Assembly: GCA_910583765.1 (NCBI GenBank) | Contig: CAJTYS010000025.1 | Coordinates: 1 to 61,118 of the forward strand | Direction: 5' to 3' | Length of the DNA stretch: 61,118 bases | From: an uncultured Eubacteriales bacterium | GTDB taxonomy: Bacteria; Bacillota; Clostridia; Peptostreptococcales; Anaerovoracaceae | Shown here: piece by piece, positions 16,968-26,648 of the stretch | How the letters are laid out: each line of letters opens with the position of its first letter | Numbering within the stretch: the first letter of the stretch is position 1 | Made by a program: the position numbers and the translations under genes | Notes under the pieces: generated by a model | Seen by the model: only the letters and a program-made list of their open reading frames with translations | Told to the model about the DNA's origin: nothing | Database searches by the model: none

Positions 16968-17873
16968 TCATTGCTCAGAGGAACATCCCTGCGCCAATGG
17001 TTTATGAAATGAAATCGCGCCTTTCAGACAAACATCTTTGCATTTACCGCACCGAATGCACTCCAGGCCGTTGATGCCCTTGGTCACTTCTATTCCCATT
17101 GGACAAGCCTGCTCACACTTTTTGCAATCCACGCATTTTTCTTCATCCGGACGCATCTGATAAAAGCTCCATTTGTTGAACAGGGAATAAAAGGCTCCCA
17201 GCGGACACAGGTATCTGCAAAACGGGCGCGGAAGGGCCATGGACCAGACTAAAATAACGGCCAGTACCGCCACTTTCCAGTTGAACAGCGCGCCTGCCAG
17301 CTGCCGAAGCTGTGGATTCGCGAGCATTTGCGGGATGCCGCCTTCCAGGGTGCCCGCAGGACAGATATACTCGCAGAAATACGGAGGCCCCAATCCTGTC
17401 TGATCCGCGAAAAAAGCCGGCAGCAGGATCACTGCCGCCAGCAGGATTCCATATTTCAAATATCGAGCTGCCCGATCCAATTTTCCCCGAACCTTCCATT
17501 TGGGAACTGGAATTTTATGCAGCAGATCCTGCACAAGTCCAAAGGGACACAAAAGTCCGCAGACCAGCCTGCCCAGGAGAATCCCAAAGAGCATCATGCA
17601 GCCCAGCGCGTAAAAAGGGAATTGGTGCTTCGCGCCCAGCGCGGTCTGCAATGCACCGAGGGGACAGGAACCCACGGCTCCTGGGCAAGAGTAACAGTTC
17701 AGCCCTGGGACGCAAAGCGCCTTGCTCTTTCCTGCAAAGATCCTTCCATTTATGAACCCTGCCACATAACCGTTCATCAGAGCCGCGGAAAGCAGCTGCG
17801 CCCTGCGCTGAAAAGAGAGCCGCCGTTTTCCCTTGTTCTCTGGCTTTATCCGATCCCGACGCATTCCAGACAT
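16968..17873 (-). CDS. Membrane polyferredoxin (NapH-like 4Fe-4S protein)
   Basis: The 301-residue protein has several membrane helices and paired Cx3CP motifs (CGLLCPFG, CEYICPAG, CRYLCPLG), then two ferredoxin cluster motifs, CVDCKKCEQACP and CIRCGKCKDVC. It likely passes electrons through the membrane, here probably to the thioredoxin-like lipoprotein encoded upstream. The ATG at 17873 follows GGCGGTGAAAAT and lies within the 3' end of the small CxxC protein gene (28-base overlap). Confidence 0.85.
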   Translation of the reverse strand: MSGMRRDRIKPENKGKRRLSFQRRAQLLSAALMNGYVAGFINGRIFAGKSKALCVPGLNCYSCPGAVGSCPLGALQTALGAKHQFPFYALGCMMLFGILLGRLVCGLLCPFGLVQDLLHKIPVPKWKVRGKLDRAARYLKYGILLAAVILLPAFFADQTGLGPPYFCEYICPAGTLEGGIPQMLANPQLRQLAGALFNWKVAVLAVILVWSMALPRPFCRYLCPLGAFYSLFNKWSFYQMRPDEEKCVDCKKCEQACPMGIEVTKGINGLECIRCGKCKDVCLKGAISFHKPLAQGCSSEQ

Positions 17874-18004
17874 ATTTTCACCGCCTTTTGAAAAACATCC
17901 CAATGCTCCTTGCGCATGACGCCGATCGCAATAAATAGCGCCGCGGCAGCGAGCAGGCTGACTCGAAGGAGCCAGAGCCAATAGCTTTTTTTAGTTTTTC
18001 CCAT
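17846..18004 (-). CDS. CD1871A-like small CxxC membrane protein
   Basis: The 52-residue protein reads MGKTKKSYWLW, then one hydrophobic helix (VSLLAAAALFIAIGV), then a charged stretch ending in FQKAVKICLECVGIG with a CLEC motif. This pattern matches the small clostridial proteins annotated as CD1871A-family CxxC proteins (recognised from memory). Its ATG overlaps the end of the TlpA-like gene by 14 bases and its stop lies 28 bases inside the polyferredoxin gene. The arrangement implies tight translational coupling and a joint role in membrane thiol or electron transfer. Confidence 0.82.
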   Translation of the reverse strand: MGKTKKSYWLWLLRVSLLAAAALFIAIGVMRKEHWDVFQKAVKICLECVGIG

Positions 18005-18590
18005 TTTCCAGTTCTGCCTTTCCCATTGACCTTAGCCCCTGATTGATGGCGTCCGTGTAAGTCCTGGCCAGATCTTCCTGCCTGCCGATGATTTCTTCAC
18101 CCACCAGATTGCCCTCTTTGTCTACTGTAATGGTGGTCGGCGTGTATTGGATCTGTCCGCATATGTTTTGAAACCCCTGGTCCCCGCTGACCAGCGTGAC
18201 TCCTTCATATCCCGCGTCCTTCAGAACCGCTTTTGCGCTTTCCGCGTCCATGCCGCCATCCAGACACACAGTAATGATCTGGACATGATCCGGCAGGGAC
18301 TTGGCAAAGGCGGCGATATCTGGCATTTCAACAATGCAGGGTCCGCAGGTAAGCGCCCAGAAATTGATCAGTGTCACGTCTTTTTTCGCAAAATCCTCCT
18401 GGGTGAAGATTTGTCCATCCAAGGTCCGCGCACTGAACTCGCCCAAGTTTCCCTTTCCAGCCTGACCAGCTCCCTGCGCCTGCTGACCACCGCCAGTCTG
18501 TGAAGAGTCCTCTCCTGAACATCCAGTGACAAAAATGCCTGCTATCAACACCGCGCATAGCAGGAACGCGATCTTCTTTTTATGCTTCAT
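17991..18590 (-). CDS. TlpA-like thioredoxin-fold lipoprotein
   Basis: The 199-residue protein has a lipoprotein signal (LLCAVLIAGIFVTGC, lipidated Cys24), a Gln/Gly-rich linker and a thioredoxin fold with the redox pair TCGPC (Cys82, Cys85) and the cis-proline region YTPTTITVD. It should act outside the membrane in thiol-disulfide or peroxide chemistry. The two following genes (small CxxC protein, polyferredoxin) overlap it and probably supply electrons. The start at 18590 follows AAGAAAGGATAAATCT. Confidence 0.9.
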   Translation of the reverse strand: MKHKKKIAFLLCAVLIAGIFVTGCSGEDSSQTGGGQQAQGAGQAGKGNLGEFSARTLDGQIFTQEDFAKKDVTLINFWALTCGPCIVEMPDIAAFAKSLPDHVQIITVCLDGGMDAESAKAVLKDAGYEGVTLVSGDQGFQNICGQIQYTPTTITVDKEGNLVGEEIIGRQEDLARTYTDAINQGLRSMGKAELENGKN

Positions 18591-18919
18591 AGATTTATCC
18601 TTTCTTGATTGATGCTTCAGACTGCGTTCTGCCCATTGCTCTGTAAACATGCAGTGGCCAAAAAGCGCCGCCCTTTTCACACCATTATGCCACAGATCCA
18701 GAGAAAAGTCCTATCAAAATCCGAAAAAACAAAAAAGGCGGATCATCTGTCACAGCCTCGGCCATATCCTATGCGTGTCGAAAATTAAATTACCTTGTCC
18801 GCTCTTTTTATGATACAATACCTATAAACATGATATCCAAGGGACGCTCGGAATTAGCAGAAAGGGCGAATCTTTGTGGGAACTCAAAAGGGAAATCGAG
18901 AAAAACAGGAGGAAGAGAC
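18591..18919. other. Intergenic region with flank shared by both AAA-ATPase copies
   Basis: No gene is seen. TGTCGAAAATTAA (from 18776) and the following roughly 45 bases resemble the region before the intact AAA-ATPase copy (from 27957). A promoter is predicted within: TTACCT (18790-18795), 18 bases, TACAAT (18814-18819), with an extended TGN before the -10. The other copy has TGGTACAAT at the same place but a poor -35. Confidence 0.55.
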
Positions 18920-19966
18920 ATGGCCAGGACAGTGGGGATCGGGCATCAGGATTTTGAAACGATCCGAACGAAAAACATCTTTTACGTGGACAAGACCCAT
19001 TTCATCAAGGAATGGTGGGAGCGGGGCGACATGGTGACGCTGATCACCCGTCCCAGACGCTTCGGAAAAACCTTGCTCATGAGCACGGTGGAAAAATTCT
19101 TTTCCACGGATCACGCAGGGAAAAGCCAGCTGTTCCAGGGGCTTTCCATTTGGGAGGATGAAACGTATAGGCAGATGCAGGGCACGTATCCGGTGATCTT
19201 CCTCAGCTTCGCAGACGTGAAAGAAAATTCTTTTTCCGAGGCCCGCAAAGGGATCTGCCGAAACATCCGGCGACTGTACAAAAAGTTCGATTTTTTATTG
19301 GAATCAGGCCTCCTCAGTGAAGATGAAAAAGAAGAATTCCGCAGCGTGTCCGCCGACATGGAGGACAACGAAGCCGCCTTTTCTCTGCGGGCTTTGTCAG
19401 ACTACTTGTCCCGTCACTACGGCAAAAATGCCATTGTCCTATTGGACGAATACGACACGCCCATGCAGGAAGCCTACGCATCCGGTTATTGGGACGAAAT
19501 GGCGGCCTTCATCAGGAATTTGTTCAACGCCACCTTCAAAACCAATCCGTATTTGGAGCGGGCCATCATGACCGGCATCACCAGGGTCAGCAGGGAATCC
19601 ATCTTTTCCGACCTCAACAACCTGGAAGTGGTGACCACCACTTCGGACAAATACGAAGATTGCTTCGGCTTCACGGAGGAAGAGGTCTTTGCCGCTTTGG
19701 ACGAACAGGGCCTGTCGGACCGAAAGGAAGAAGTCAAAGCTTGGTACGATGGTTTCACCTTCGGGAACAAGTCTGACATCTACAACCCCTGGTCCATCAT
19801 TCATTTCTTAGACAAAAAGAAGACGGGCGCTTATTGAGCCAATTACAGCGACTTCATCAAAGCCCTGCTTTCCCATGACCTGGAAGCCAAAGGGATTCCG
19901 GCCCAACGAATCCGCAGGTATGGCTTTGCCTTTGAAGGCTAGAAAGTGTTGATCCTTGCCGGATAG
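18920..19966 (+). pseudogene. AAA-ATPase-like/PD-(D/E)XK protein, left copy, degraded
   Basis: The N-terminal ATPase half is intact (RPRRFGKTLLM P-loop, VLLDEYDTPMQEAY Walker B) and closely matches the gene at 28143. The rest has decayed. A TGG codon became TGA at 19835-19837 and a CAG became TAG at 19940-19942. Two in-frame deletions removed 306 and 330 bases relative to the intact copy, each ending at a short repeat (CCAATT; CTGGAAGC). Copy lengths agree exactly: 1683 minus 636 is 1047. The C-terminal nuclease part is gone. A 305-residue ATPase-only product is still possible from AGGAGGAAGAGAC-ATG. Confidence 0.92.
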
Positions 19967-19999
19967 TCTTTGCCCCTGGAATGAAAAACATAGCCTCAA

Positions 20000-20956
20000 T
20001 CATTGATTCACAAAAGCTTCTATCTCCGCTGCGGTAGGCATTGCCCGCAACGCTCCTTTCCTTGTTGTGACAAGGCACGCGGCGGCGTTGGCGTATTCCA
20101 GCATTTCTTTCAAAAGAACTGATGTGAGCCCGTCCATGCCATATCGCAAAAGGAAATACAGAACGCAGCCGCAAAACGTGTCTCCCGCTCCTGTCGCGTC
20201 AATTGTCTTGCTGGAAGAAAAGGGCGCTCCCGTTACCACTCTGCCCTTATAGAAGGCCTTGCTCCCACGCTTTCCCATAGTGGCGCAAACCAACGGAATT
20301 CCGTATTGATCGATGATTTTTTGAACGCCCTTCTCAACATCCTCTTCACCAGTCATGAATGCTATCTCATTATCAGAAATTTTCAAAACATCGCACTGGG
20401 AAAAACCATACCCGATCTTCCGCTTTGCCTCTTTTAAATCATTCCAAAGCGAGCTCCGCAGGTTCGGATCAAAGGACACGAGCACATGACTCTTGTTTGC
20501 GATTTTAAGCGCGTACCGAGTCGCTTCGTCTGCGGATTCGGAAGTCATAGAGAGACTCCCAAAGTGAAAGATTTTGCAGGAGCGTATCAAATTTTCATCC
20601 ACCTCGTCCTTGCGAAGCATCATATCTGCTCCAAGATTCCGATAAAAGGAAAACGCCCTTTCGCCCGCTGCGGTCGTATGCACAAACGCAAGCGTTGTGG
20701 GCACCGATTCATCGAACCGCAGCCCCTTTGCGCAAATCCCCTGCTCTTCAACTGCCTGTTTCAGAGTTTTCCCAAAAGAATCGTTTCCCACCTTGCCAAT
20801 GAACGCTGTGGAACGTCCTAACCTTTGGAGCATAGAAAGGACATTGCAGGGAGCGCCTCCTGGATTGGCTTCATATACGCAGTTTCCCTGCTGACTGATA
20901 CCATGCGCAGTAAAATCCATTAATAATTCGCCCAATGCGACAACGTCCATATCCAT
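20000..20956 (-). CDS. Fructokinase-type PfkB sugar kinase
   Basis: The 318-residue kinase has the PfkB signatures: GGAPCNVLSMLQRLG near the N-terminus for sugar binding and DATGAGDTFCG with the catalytic base D259. Beside a GH32 hydrolase it most likely phosphorylates the fructose released from sucrose or fructans. It is the last gene of the sugar operon, 11 bases after the hydrolase. The start follows AAGGAGGCATAG. Confidence 0.9.
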   Translation of the reverse strand: MDMDVVALGELLMDFTAHGISQQGNCVYEANPGGAPCNVLSMLQRLGRSTAFIGKVGNDSFGKTLKQAVEEQGICAKGLRFDESVPTTLAFVHTTAAGERAFSFYRNLGADMMLRKDEVDENLIRSCKIFHFGSLSMTSESADEATRYALKIANKSHVLVSFDPNLRSSLWNDLKEAKRKIGYGFSQCDVLKISDNEIAFMTGEEDVEKGVQKIIDQYGIPLVCATMGKRGSKAFYKGRVVTGAPFSSSKTIDATGAGDTFCGCVLYFLLRYGMDGLTSVLLKEMLEYANAAACLVTTRKGALRAMPTAAEIEAFVNQ

Positions 20957-20967
20957 CTATGCCTCCT

Positions 20968-22410
20968 TCAGCCAATATCATATTTTTCAATGTTCACTAT
21001 TGCGCTGCCCTCACAGAAGAAAAGGATTTCCTGTGCCGCAAGAGGCGTGTAAATGACTGTGCTCATCACCATTTCGCCCTCATTGACAAACAGCTCAATA
21101 GAGTTGCGATCTAAGATAAAACGTAATGTCAGCGCTTCTTCTGACTTTGGGAGCGCGGCGCGCCTGATGCATGCCACATCCCGGATCAGATTGGAATAGG
21201 TGCGGTCAATTTCAATGATGTTTTTCTTTTTGTTGATCACGAATCTCGTATAATATTCCTTGTTTTTGGCAAGATCAATCCAAAATTCTTCAAAGGATCC
21301 TGATCGGATCTTAATCGTAACATCTATGACCCTTCCATTCACTCCATCAAATTGCTTCTCACCTTCCACAATTTGGTCTTTTACGGAAACCTTGTTCTTG
21401 TGATAACGCGCCAATTCCCGCACTGGTTTTTGTATCACTCTTCCGTCCCTGACGCTAAGCTCCCGAGGCAAGGTCATCATTCCCTTCCATCGCTGATCCT
21501 GGGGGATGAAAGAAGCGTCCCAAGACTGCATCCAGCCAATCAGCACCCGCCTGCCATCAGGAAGACAGGTCGTCTGCGCCGCATAGAAATCCAATCCATA
21601 GTCTAAGGAGCGGGGTTCCCCTTTCAAGAACCGCCTGTTCTCTTTATCATAATCCCCCAGGAAATAGAGCGAATTGTTTCCATTATGAAATTCATATCCC
21701 TTTGCCCGCATGTCCTGTGGTGAACAGATCAAAACAGATTTTCCATCCAGTTCAAAAAAGTCTGGACACTCCCACATGCGGCCTAAGGCGCCCCCGTTAT
21801 GCGCAAGAACGCATGCATACTCCCAATGGGTCAAATCCTTTCCTGTGAACAGAAGAATCTGGCCATTTTCATTTTCATCACAACTGCCCACTACCATATG
21901 ATAACCCTCTTTTGATTTCCAAACCTTAGGGTCTCTGAAATGCGCGCGGCTGAATCCTTCTGGCAGTAGGTTTCCCGCTATCACAGGGTTTTCCGCTATT
22001 TTCTTGTAATTGACCCCATCGCCAACGGCAAGGCACTGAGTCTGCACAGTATGTTCGCCTGAATCATCTGTGGAAACTCCTGTATAGAGCAATGCGTGAC
22101 CGGACTCTGTTTCAATCGCGCTGCCTGAAAAACAGCCATCCTTATCATAGCCTTCATCTGGAGCGAGCGCGGCGGGGCAGTCCTCCCAATGAACAAGGTC
22201 TTCTGTAGTCAAATGTCCCCAGTGCATGGTGCCCCATTGCGGGCTATAGGGATAATACTGATAAAACAAGTGGATTTTTTCCTGGTACACGGAAAACCCA
22301 TTGGGGTCATTCATCCACCCAATCGGCGGCGTAGCGTGAAATACAGGTCTCTTTTCTGCCACAATGCGATTGGCATCTTCATATTGCCTGGCCTTTTGCA
22401 GGGCATCCAT
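20968..22410 (-). CDS. Glycoside hydrolase family 32 (sucrose / sucrose-6-phosphate hydrolase)
   Basis: The 480-residue protein has the three GH32 active-site motifs: WMNDPNG with nucleophile D35, FRDP with D160, and WECPDFF with acid/base E214, then a C-terminal beta-sandwich (LRFILDRNSIELFVNEGE). There is no signal peptide, so it works in the cytoplasm on an imported beta-fructoside. The cluster has an ABC importer rather than a PTS, so unphosphorylated sucrose or a short fructan is a likelier substrate than sucrose-6-phosphate. The start follows GGAGGTAAATGAG. Confidence 0.93.
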   Translation of the reverse strand: MDALQKARQYEDANRIVAEKRPVFHATPPIGWMNDPNGFSVYQEKIHLFYQYYPYSPQWGTMHWGHLTTEDLVHWEDCPAALAPDEGYDKDGCFSGSAIETESGHALLYTGVSTDDSGEHTVQTQCLAVGDGVNYKKIAENPVIAGNLLPEGFSRAHFRDPKVWKSKEGYHMVVGSCDENENGQILLFTGKDLTHWEYACVLAHNGGALGRMWECPDFFELDGKSVLICSPQDMRAKGYEFHNGNNSLYFLGDYDKENRRFLKGEPRSLDYGLDFYAAQTTCLPDGRRVLIGWMQSWDASFIPQDQRWKGMMTLPRELSVRDGRVIQKPVRELARYHKNKVSVKDQIVEGEKQFDGVNGRVIDVTIKIRSGSFEEFWIDLAKNKEYYTRFVINKKKNIIEIDRTYSNLIRDVACIRRAALPKSEEALTLRFILDRNSIELFVNEGEMVMSTVIYTPLAAQEILFFCEGSAIVNIEKYDIG

Positions 22411-22460
22411 CTCATTTACCTCCTGTTCACAAGAAAGCGCATCGGCTTTTCACCCATCGT

Positions 22461-23564
22461 CTAGCAGTCATCTGCGAGGATCGATTTTTCAGTGTCTGGA
22501 TCAAAGAAATGCATTTTGTGAGGAAGAAACACAAAATGGATTTTATCACCGCTCTGACTCACATGATCTTTCGATACTCGGGCAATGCTGTTGACACCGC
22601 CGAATTCAAAATATAGATTGTTTTCGTTGCCCATGATTTCTGTGTTTTCGATCCGTGCTTTCTGAATACTGTCTCCATGAGCCTCCTGGCTCGCAGCATC
22701 CAGCCTAATGTCTTCGCCTCGGATTCCCATGGTGAGCCGCTGATAATTCCGCAGTTTTTGCGCCATGTCCTCTGGCAGCTTCACTTTATTCCCATCTGAA
22801 AAGAGAATGTGTTGATCCTGCGGCCTTACTTCATAAAAGTTCATCTGCGGTGATCCGATGAATCCTGCCACAAATCGATTGATCGGATGTTCATACAGTT
22901 CCATAGGTTTACCCGCCTGCTGGACGACTCCATCCTTCATGATCACAATGCGGTCCGCCATGGTCATAGCTTCCACTTGGTCATGGGTGACATAGATGGT
23001 CGTGCTTCCCAGGCTGCGGTGAAGTTTGCTGATTTCATTTCTCATGCTTACCCGCAGCTTTGCGTCAAGATTGGAAAGAGGCTCATCCATCAAAAATAAT
23101 TTCTGTTCTTTGACAATGGCTCTTCCCAGGGCGACTCTCTGCCGCTGTCCGCCTGACAAGGCCTTGGGTTTTCTGTGACGATAAGCTTCTAGACCCAGAA
23201 CTTCGATGGCCCAATCCGTTTTTTTCCGTATCTCGTCTTCTGGAACTTTCATGTTCTTTAATCCGTAGGAAATGTTCTTTTCCACTGTCATATGTGGATA
23301 AAGCGCATAGTTTTGAAACACCATGGAAATCCCTCTGTCCGCAGGAGCCACATCATTCATACGCACGCCGTCAATCAGCAGTTCGCCTGATGTGATGTCC
23401 TCAAATCCGGCAATCATCCGTAAAGTCGTTGACTTTCCGCAGCCTGACGGTCCAACGAAAGCAATGAATTCCTTTTCCTCGATTCTCAAATTGAAATCTG
23501 ATACGGAATTATTCTCGTTTCCTTTATATTTTTTACAAATATGCTTCAATTCGATAAAACTCAT
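22461..23564 (-). CDS. Sugar ABC transporter ATP-binding protein (MsmK/UgpC type)
   Basis: The 367-residue ATPase has Walker A GPSGCGKST (38-46), the signature LSGGQRQRVALGRA, Walker B LFLMDEPLSNLDA and a C-terminal regulatory OB-type domain (LTMGIRGEDIRL), as in the MalK/MsmK class. It energises the two permeases encoded just upstream. Such ATPases can serve several sugar importers. The start follows AAAGGAGGGCTAAGTC, 3 bases after the permease gene. Confidence 0.95.
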   Translation of the reverse strand: MSFIELKHICKKYKGNENNSVSDFNLRIEEKEFIAFVGPSGCGKSTTLRMIAGFEDITSGELLIDGVRMNDVAPADRGISMVFQNYALYPHMTVEKNISYGLKNMKVPEDEIRKKTDWAIEVLGLEAYRHRKPKALSGGQRQRVALGRAIVKEQKLFLMDEPLSNLDAKLRVSMRNEISKLHRSLGSTTIYVTHDQVEAMTMADRIVIMKDGVVQQAGKPMELYEHPINRFVAGFIGSPQMNFYEVRPQDQHILFSDGNKVKLPEDMAQKLRNYQRLTMGIRGEDIRLDAASQEAHGDSIQKARIENTEIMGNENNLYFEFGGVNSIARVSKDHVSQSGDKIHFVFLPHKMHFFDPDTEKSILADDC

Positions 23565-23567
23565 GAC

Positions 23568-24419
23568 TTAGCCCTCCTTTGATCCCGTGGACATCACACC
23601 CTGCACAATCTGTTTTGAGAAGAAGGAGTAAATGATAATCACTGGAATCGTAATCATAGTAATAACCGCCAATGTCTGCCCCGTTGTCGTATTGTCATTG
23701 GATGTGATGGCGTTCAGGCCGATCTGAGCGGTCAGCAGTTTTCCAGATGTGAAAACTAGTGACGGCCACAAGTAATCATTCCAGACATTGAGGAAGGTGA
23801 ACACGCTGACCGTGGCCACTACGCTTTTGGACATGGGCAGAACCATGGTAAAGAAATATTTTATCGCGCTGCAATGGTCCAGCTGGGCCGCTTCGTACAC
23901 ATCGTCAGGAAGGCTGATGAACACCTGCCGGAACAAGAATATGTTGAATGGGTTGACGATCATCGGTAAAATATAGCCTATGATCGTATTGAGCAGACCC
24001 AGTTTGGCTACAATCAGAAAATGGATGGTAATGATGGTTTCCATGGGAACGATCATTAAAAGCATGATGATCATCAGCCAGCGTTCTCGAAACGGGAACT
24101 TGATTTTGGCCAGCGCGTATCCGGCCAGCCCGTTCACGATGACACCCAGCACGATAAGCACCGCGGCGTACAGCAGCGTGTTGCACATATATCTGAGAAA
24201 GCTGGTATTTGTCAGCACCGAAATATAATTTTCAAAAAAACTTCCATTCAATGGAGGCAAAACAAATGCCCTAAAGGAATTCATGTCCGCCGTGATCGCC
24301 GCGTCGGGCTTGAAAGAATTGGCCAGCATCCATATCACGGGAAACAGAAAGAACAACGACAGGATCAATAGTGCGATGGTCAATATCCAGTTAAATCGCT
24401 TTTGTTTTCTTTTTATCAT
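23568..24419 (-). CDS. Sugar ABC transporter permease (MalG-like)
   Basis: The 283-residue membrane protein has six predicted helices and the EAA loop (EAAQLDHCSAIKYFFTMVLP) that contacts the ATPase. It pairs with the upstream permease to form the channel. Its ATG (site AAGGAGGAAAAAC) lies 29 bases inside the end of that gene. Confidence 0.94.
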   Translation of the reverse strand: MIKRKQKRFNWILTIALLILSLFFLFPVIWMLANSFKPDAAITADMNSFRAFVLPPLNGSFFENYISVLTNTSFLRYMCNTLLYAAVLIVLGVIVNGLAGYALAKIKFPFRERWLMIIMLLMIVPMETIITIHFLIVAKLGLLNTIIGYILPMIVNPFNIFLFRQVFISLPDDVYEAAQLDHCSAIKYFFTMVLPMSKSVVATVSVFTFLNVWNDYLWPSLVFTSGKLLTAQIGLNAITSNDNTTTGQTLAVITMITIPVIIIYSFFSKQIVQGVMSTGSKEG

Positions 24420-25293
24420 GTTTTTCCTCCTTATCTCTTGTCAGGATGGTCTGGATGACAGTTAAAATCATGACAAAGAACGCAAACACAATTGCCATGG
24501 TAGACGCAAGGCCGATCTCCCAGTTCACGGTCCCTGTTTCATAAATGTCATACACAACTGTATACGTGGAATGGGATGGTCCGCCCCCAGTCATGACCAT
24601 TGGCTGAACCAGCATGCGGAACGCGCCGATGGTCACGGTGATGAACACAAAGACACATAATGGTTTTAGCTCCGGAAGCGTAATGTCCTTGAACTTTTTC
24701 CAGGTCGTGGCATGATCCATTTCAGCGGCTTCGTAGAGAGCTGGGTTAATGGACTGAATGCCTCCCAGGAATATGATCATCTGATAGCCCATCCCTTGCC
24801 ATGCGCTCATGATCGCAATGGATGGCAAAGCCTGGTCCGCGCTGTTGATAAATGGCTGCGCCGGAATCCCGAACGCACCTAAAATAGAATTGAGAATGCC
24901 CTCGGGACTGTAGATCTGGATCCAGAGCGTGGACACCACCGCAAGGGACATGACCACTGGGACAAAGAACGCTACCTTAAAGTATTTTTTGCAGTGACTG
25001 ACTCTGTTGATCAAAATCGCCAACCCCAGTGCGCCTATGCCCTGCAGGGGCACGATGATGACCACGAACTTCACAGTGTTAAAAAACGCTTGGCTAAAGT
25101 CCTCATCTTTAAAAATCTGAACATAATTTTCCAGCCCAGTGAAATGTGTCAGTTTTGGATTCAGCGCAAAGAAGTCCGTAAAGCTGAATATTAAAGTCAA
25201 CACCATTGGTAAAAACAAAAAGATTGTCAGTAATAACAGCGCAGGTCCGAAAAAGGCCATTCCCACCAGTGATTCTGATTTTCTGCGTTTCAT
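24391..25293 (-). CDS. Sugar ABC transporter permease (MalF-like)
   Basis: The 300-residue membrane protein has six predicted helices and the EAA motif EAAEMDHATTWKKFKDITLP. A Lys-rich C-terminus (KEEKHDKKKTKAI) ends it. It is 9 bases after the solute-binding protein gene, with a GAGGTGAGATC site. Confidence 0.94.
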   Translation of the reverse strand: MKRRKSESLVGMAFFGPALLLLTIFLFLPMVLTLIFSFTDFFALNPKLTHFTGLENYVQIFKDEDFSQAFFNTVKFVVIIVPLQGIGALGLAILINRVSHCKKYFKVAFFVPVVMSLAVVSTLWIQIYSPEGILNSILGAFGIPAQPFINSADQALPSIAIMSAWQGMGYQMIIFLGGIQSINPALYEAAEMDHATTWKKFKDITLPELKPLCVFVFITVTIGAFRMLVQPMVMTGGGPSHSTYTVVYDIYETGTVNWEIGLASTMAIVFAFFVMILTVIQTILTRDKEEKHDKKKTKAI

Positions 25294-25302
25294 GATCTCA
25301 CC

Positions 25303-26631
25303 TCACTTCATCACATAACGCTTTAATTTGGCGTTGATCCGTTCTATGGCTCTATCTAGTTCTTCCTGAGAATCCTTTCCCGTCAATACCGCGTTTTCCA
25401 GGATCTCCTGCACAGAAGCGCTGATTTGCGGATAAACAGGCGTCTTGGATCTTGGATGTCCGTACAGCTTCAATTGATGATACAGCGCCTTATAATTTTC
25501 GTCCTCTTCAAACAGCGGGCTGCTTTCAAAAGCCTGGTAGGTCGAAGGAAAGCTCCGGCTCTTTTCCCAAAGCAGCTTTCCGCTCTCAACGCCGCTCATG
25601 TGCTGAACTAATTTGGTGGCTCCCTCTAAACGCTCTGTCGCAGAAGACGCTGCAAAGGCCCATGATCCAGTAGGCGTATACCGATCTCCCTGCCATTTGT
25701 CGGATACAGGGTACGGGGCCACGCCCAGATCCACATCAGGATAATTGGAATAGATGGTATTGACTTCCCACGCCCCATCAAATTTAAAGGCTGCCCTGCC
25801 GCTTTCAAACAAATCTGTGATCTGCACGTTTGACATGTAACTTCGCTTTAAGATTTCTTTGAAATAGGCCAGGGTTTCCAGGTTTTGTTTGGAATCCAGC
25901 GCACCCTCTGCCTGAAGCCCCGTTTCATCCACGAAATCTCCGCCATTGGACCAAAAGAACGGTGCGTAATAATAAATGGTCGTCTCACCAGCCGGAAACG
26001 TCATGTCAAGAGGATAGCCTTTTTTCTGATCAGTTACTTTTTTCACCTTTTCTAACACTTGGAGAAACTCTGACCACGTCCACGGATGATCCGCGGCCGG
26101 TACTTTTACGCCCGCCTCTTTCAAAATCTCCTTGTTATAATACAATCCAACGCTGGATTCCATGGCGCCCAGCGCATACAACTTGTTTTTGTACGTTCCC
26201 TGCTGAATGATGGATTCGAGATAAATGCCCTTTTCTTCGTCCGTCAATTTCGCCAGCGGCTGGATGATGCCGTTTTCCGCATAAGCCGCGATATTCGGGC
26301 CGTCCACCGTCAACACATCCGGCAAATCCCCTGACATCACAGAAGCGTTGATTTTGTCAGAATAACCGCCTCCACTGTCGTTTCTCGGTATGAATTCAAT
26401 GTCAGCGAAATATGTACCGTCATAAGCTTGATTAAACGCTTCCACCGCTTCCTTATAACACTGACCCTCTTCTGTTTCTTCGATGGAGTGCACCCATATG
26501 GAAAGATACTCTTCTCCCTCATCGTACCCTGGGATTTCCCCTGGCTCCGGCTGATTCTGACCGCATCCTGACAGCAGAACGGACACGCATAGAAAAGAAG
26601 CCAAGAGGCCGTGCTTCCAAATTCCTTTCAT
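25303..26631 (-). CDS. Sugar ABC transporter solute-binding lipoprotein
   Basis: The 442-residue family 1 binding protein has a lipoprotein signal (LLASFLCVSVLLSGCG, Cys23). It is the first gene of the sugar operon and captures the sugar outside the cell for the permease pair. The ATG at 26631 is 6 bases after AAGAGGTG; a GTG three codons earlier is inside that site. Substrate specificity towards sucrose or fructo-oligosaccharides is inferred from the GH32 and fructokinase neighbours. Confidence 0.92.
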   Translation of the reverse strand: MKGIWKHGLLASFLCVSVLLSGCGQNQPEPGEIPGYDEGEEYLSIWVHSIEETEEGQCYKEAVEAFNQAYDGTYFADIEFIPRNDSGGGYSDKINASVMSGDLPDVLTVDGPNIAAYAENGIIQPLAKLTDEEKGIYLESIIQQGTYKNKLYALGAMESSVGLYYNKEILKEAGVKVPAADHPWTWSEFLQVLEKVKKVTDQKKGYPLDMTFPAGETTIYYYAPFFWSNGGDFVDETGLQAEGALDSKQNLETLAYFKEILKRSYMSNVQITDLFESGRAAFKFDGAWEVNTIYSNYPDVDLGVAPYPVSDKWQGDRYTPTGSWAFAASSATERLEGATKLVQHMSGVESGKLLWEKSRSFPSTYQAFESSPLFEEDENYKALYHQLKLYGHPRSKTPVYPQISASVQEILENAVLTGKDSQEELDRAIERINAKLKRYVMK

Positions 26632-26648
26632 AATAATCACCTCTTGAT

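Noticed and set aside
17874..17981. Upstream in-frame extension of the polyferredoxin gene to 17981
   Set aside because: It has no ribosome site and lies over the small CxxC gene, which has a convincing protein sequence; the start at 17873 has a site.
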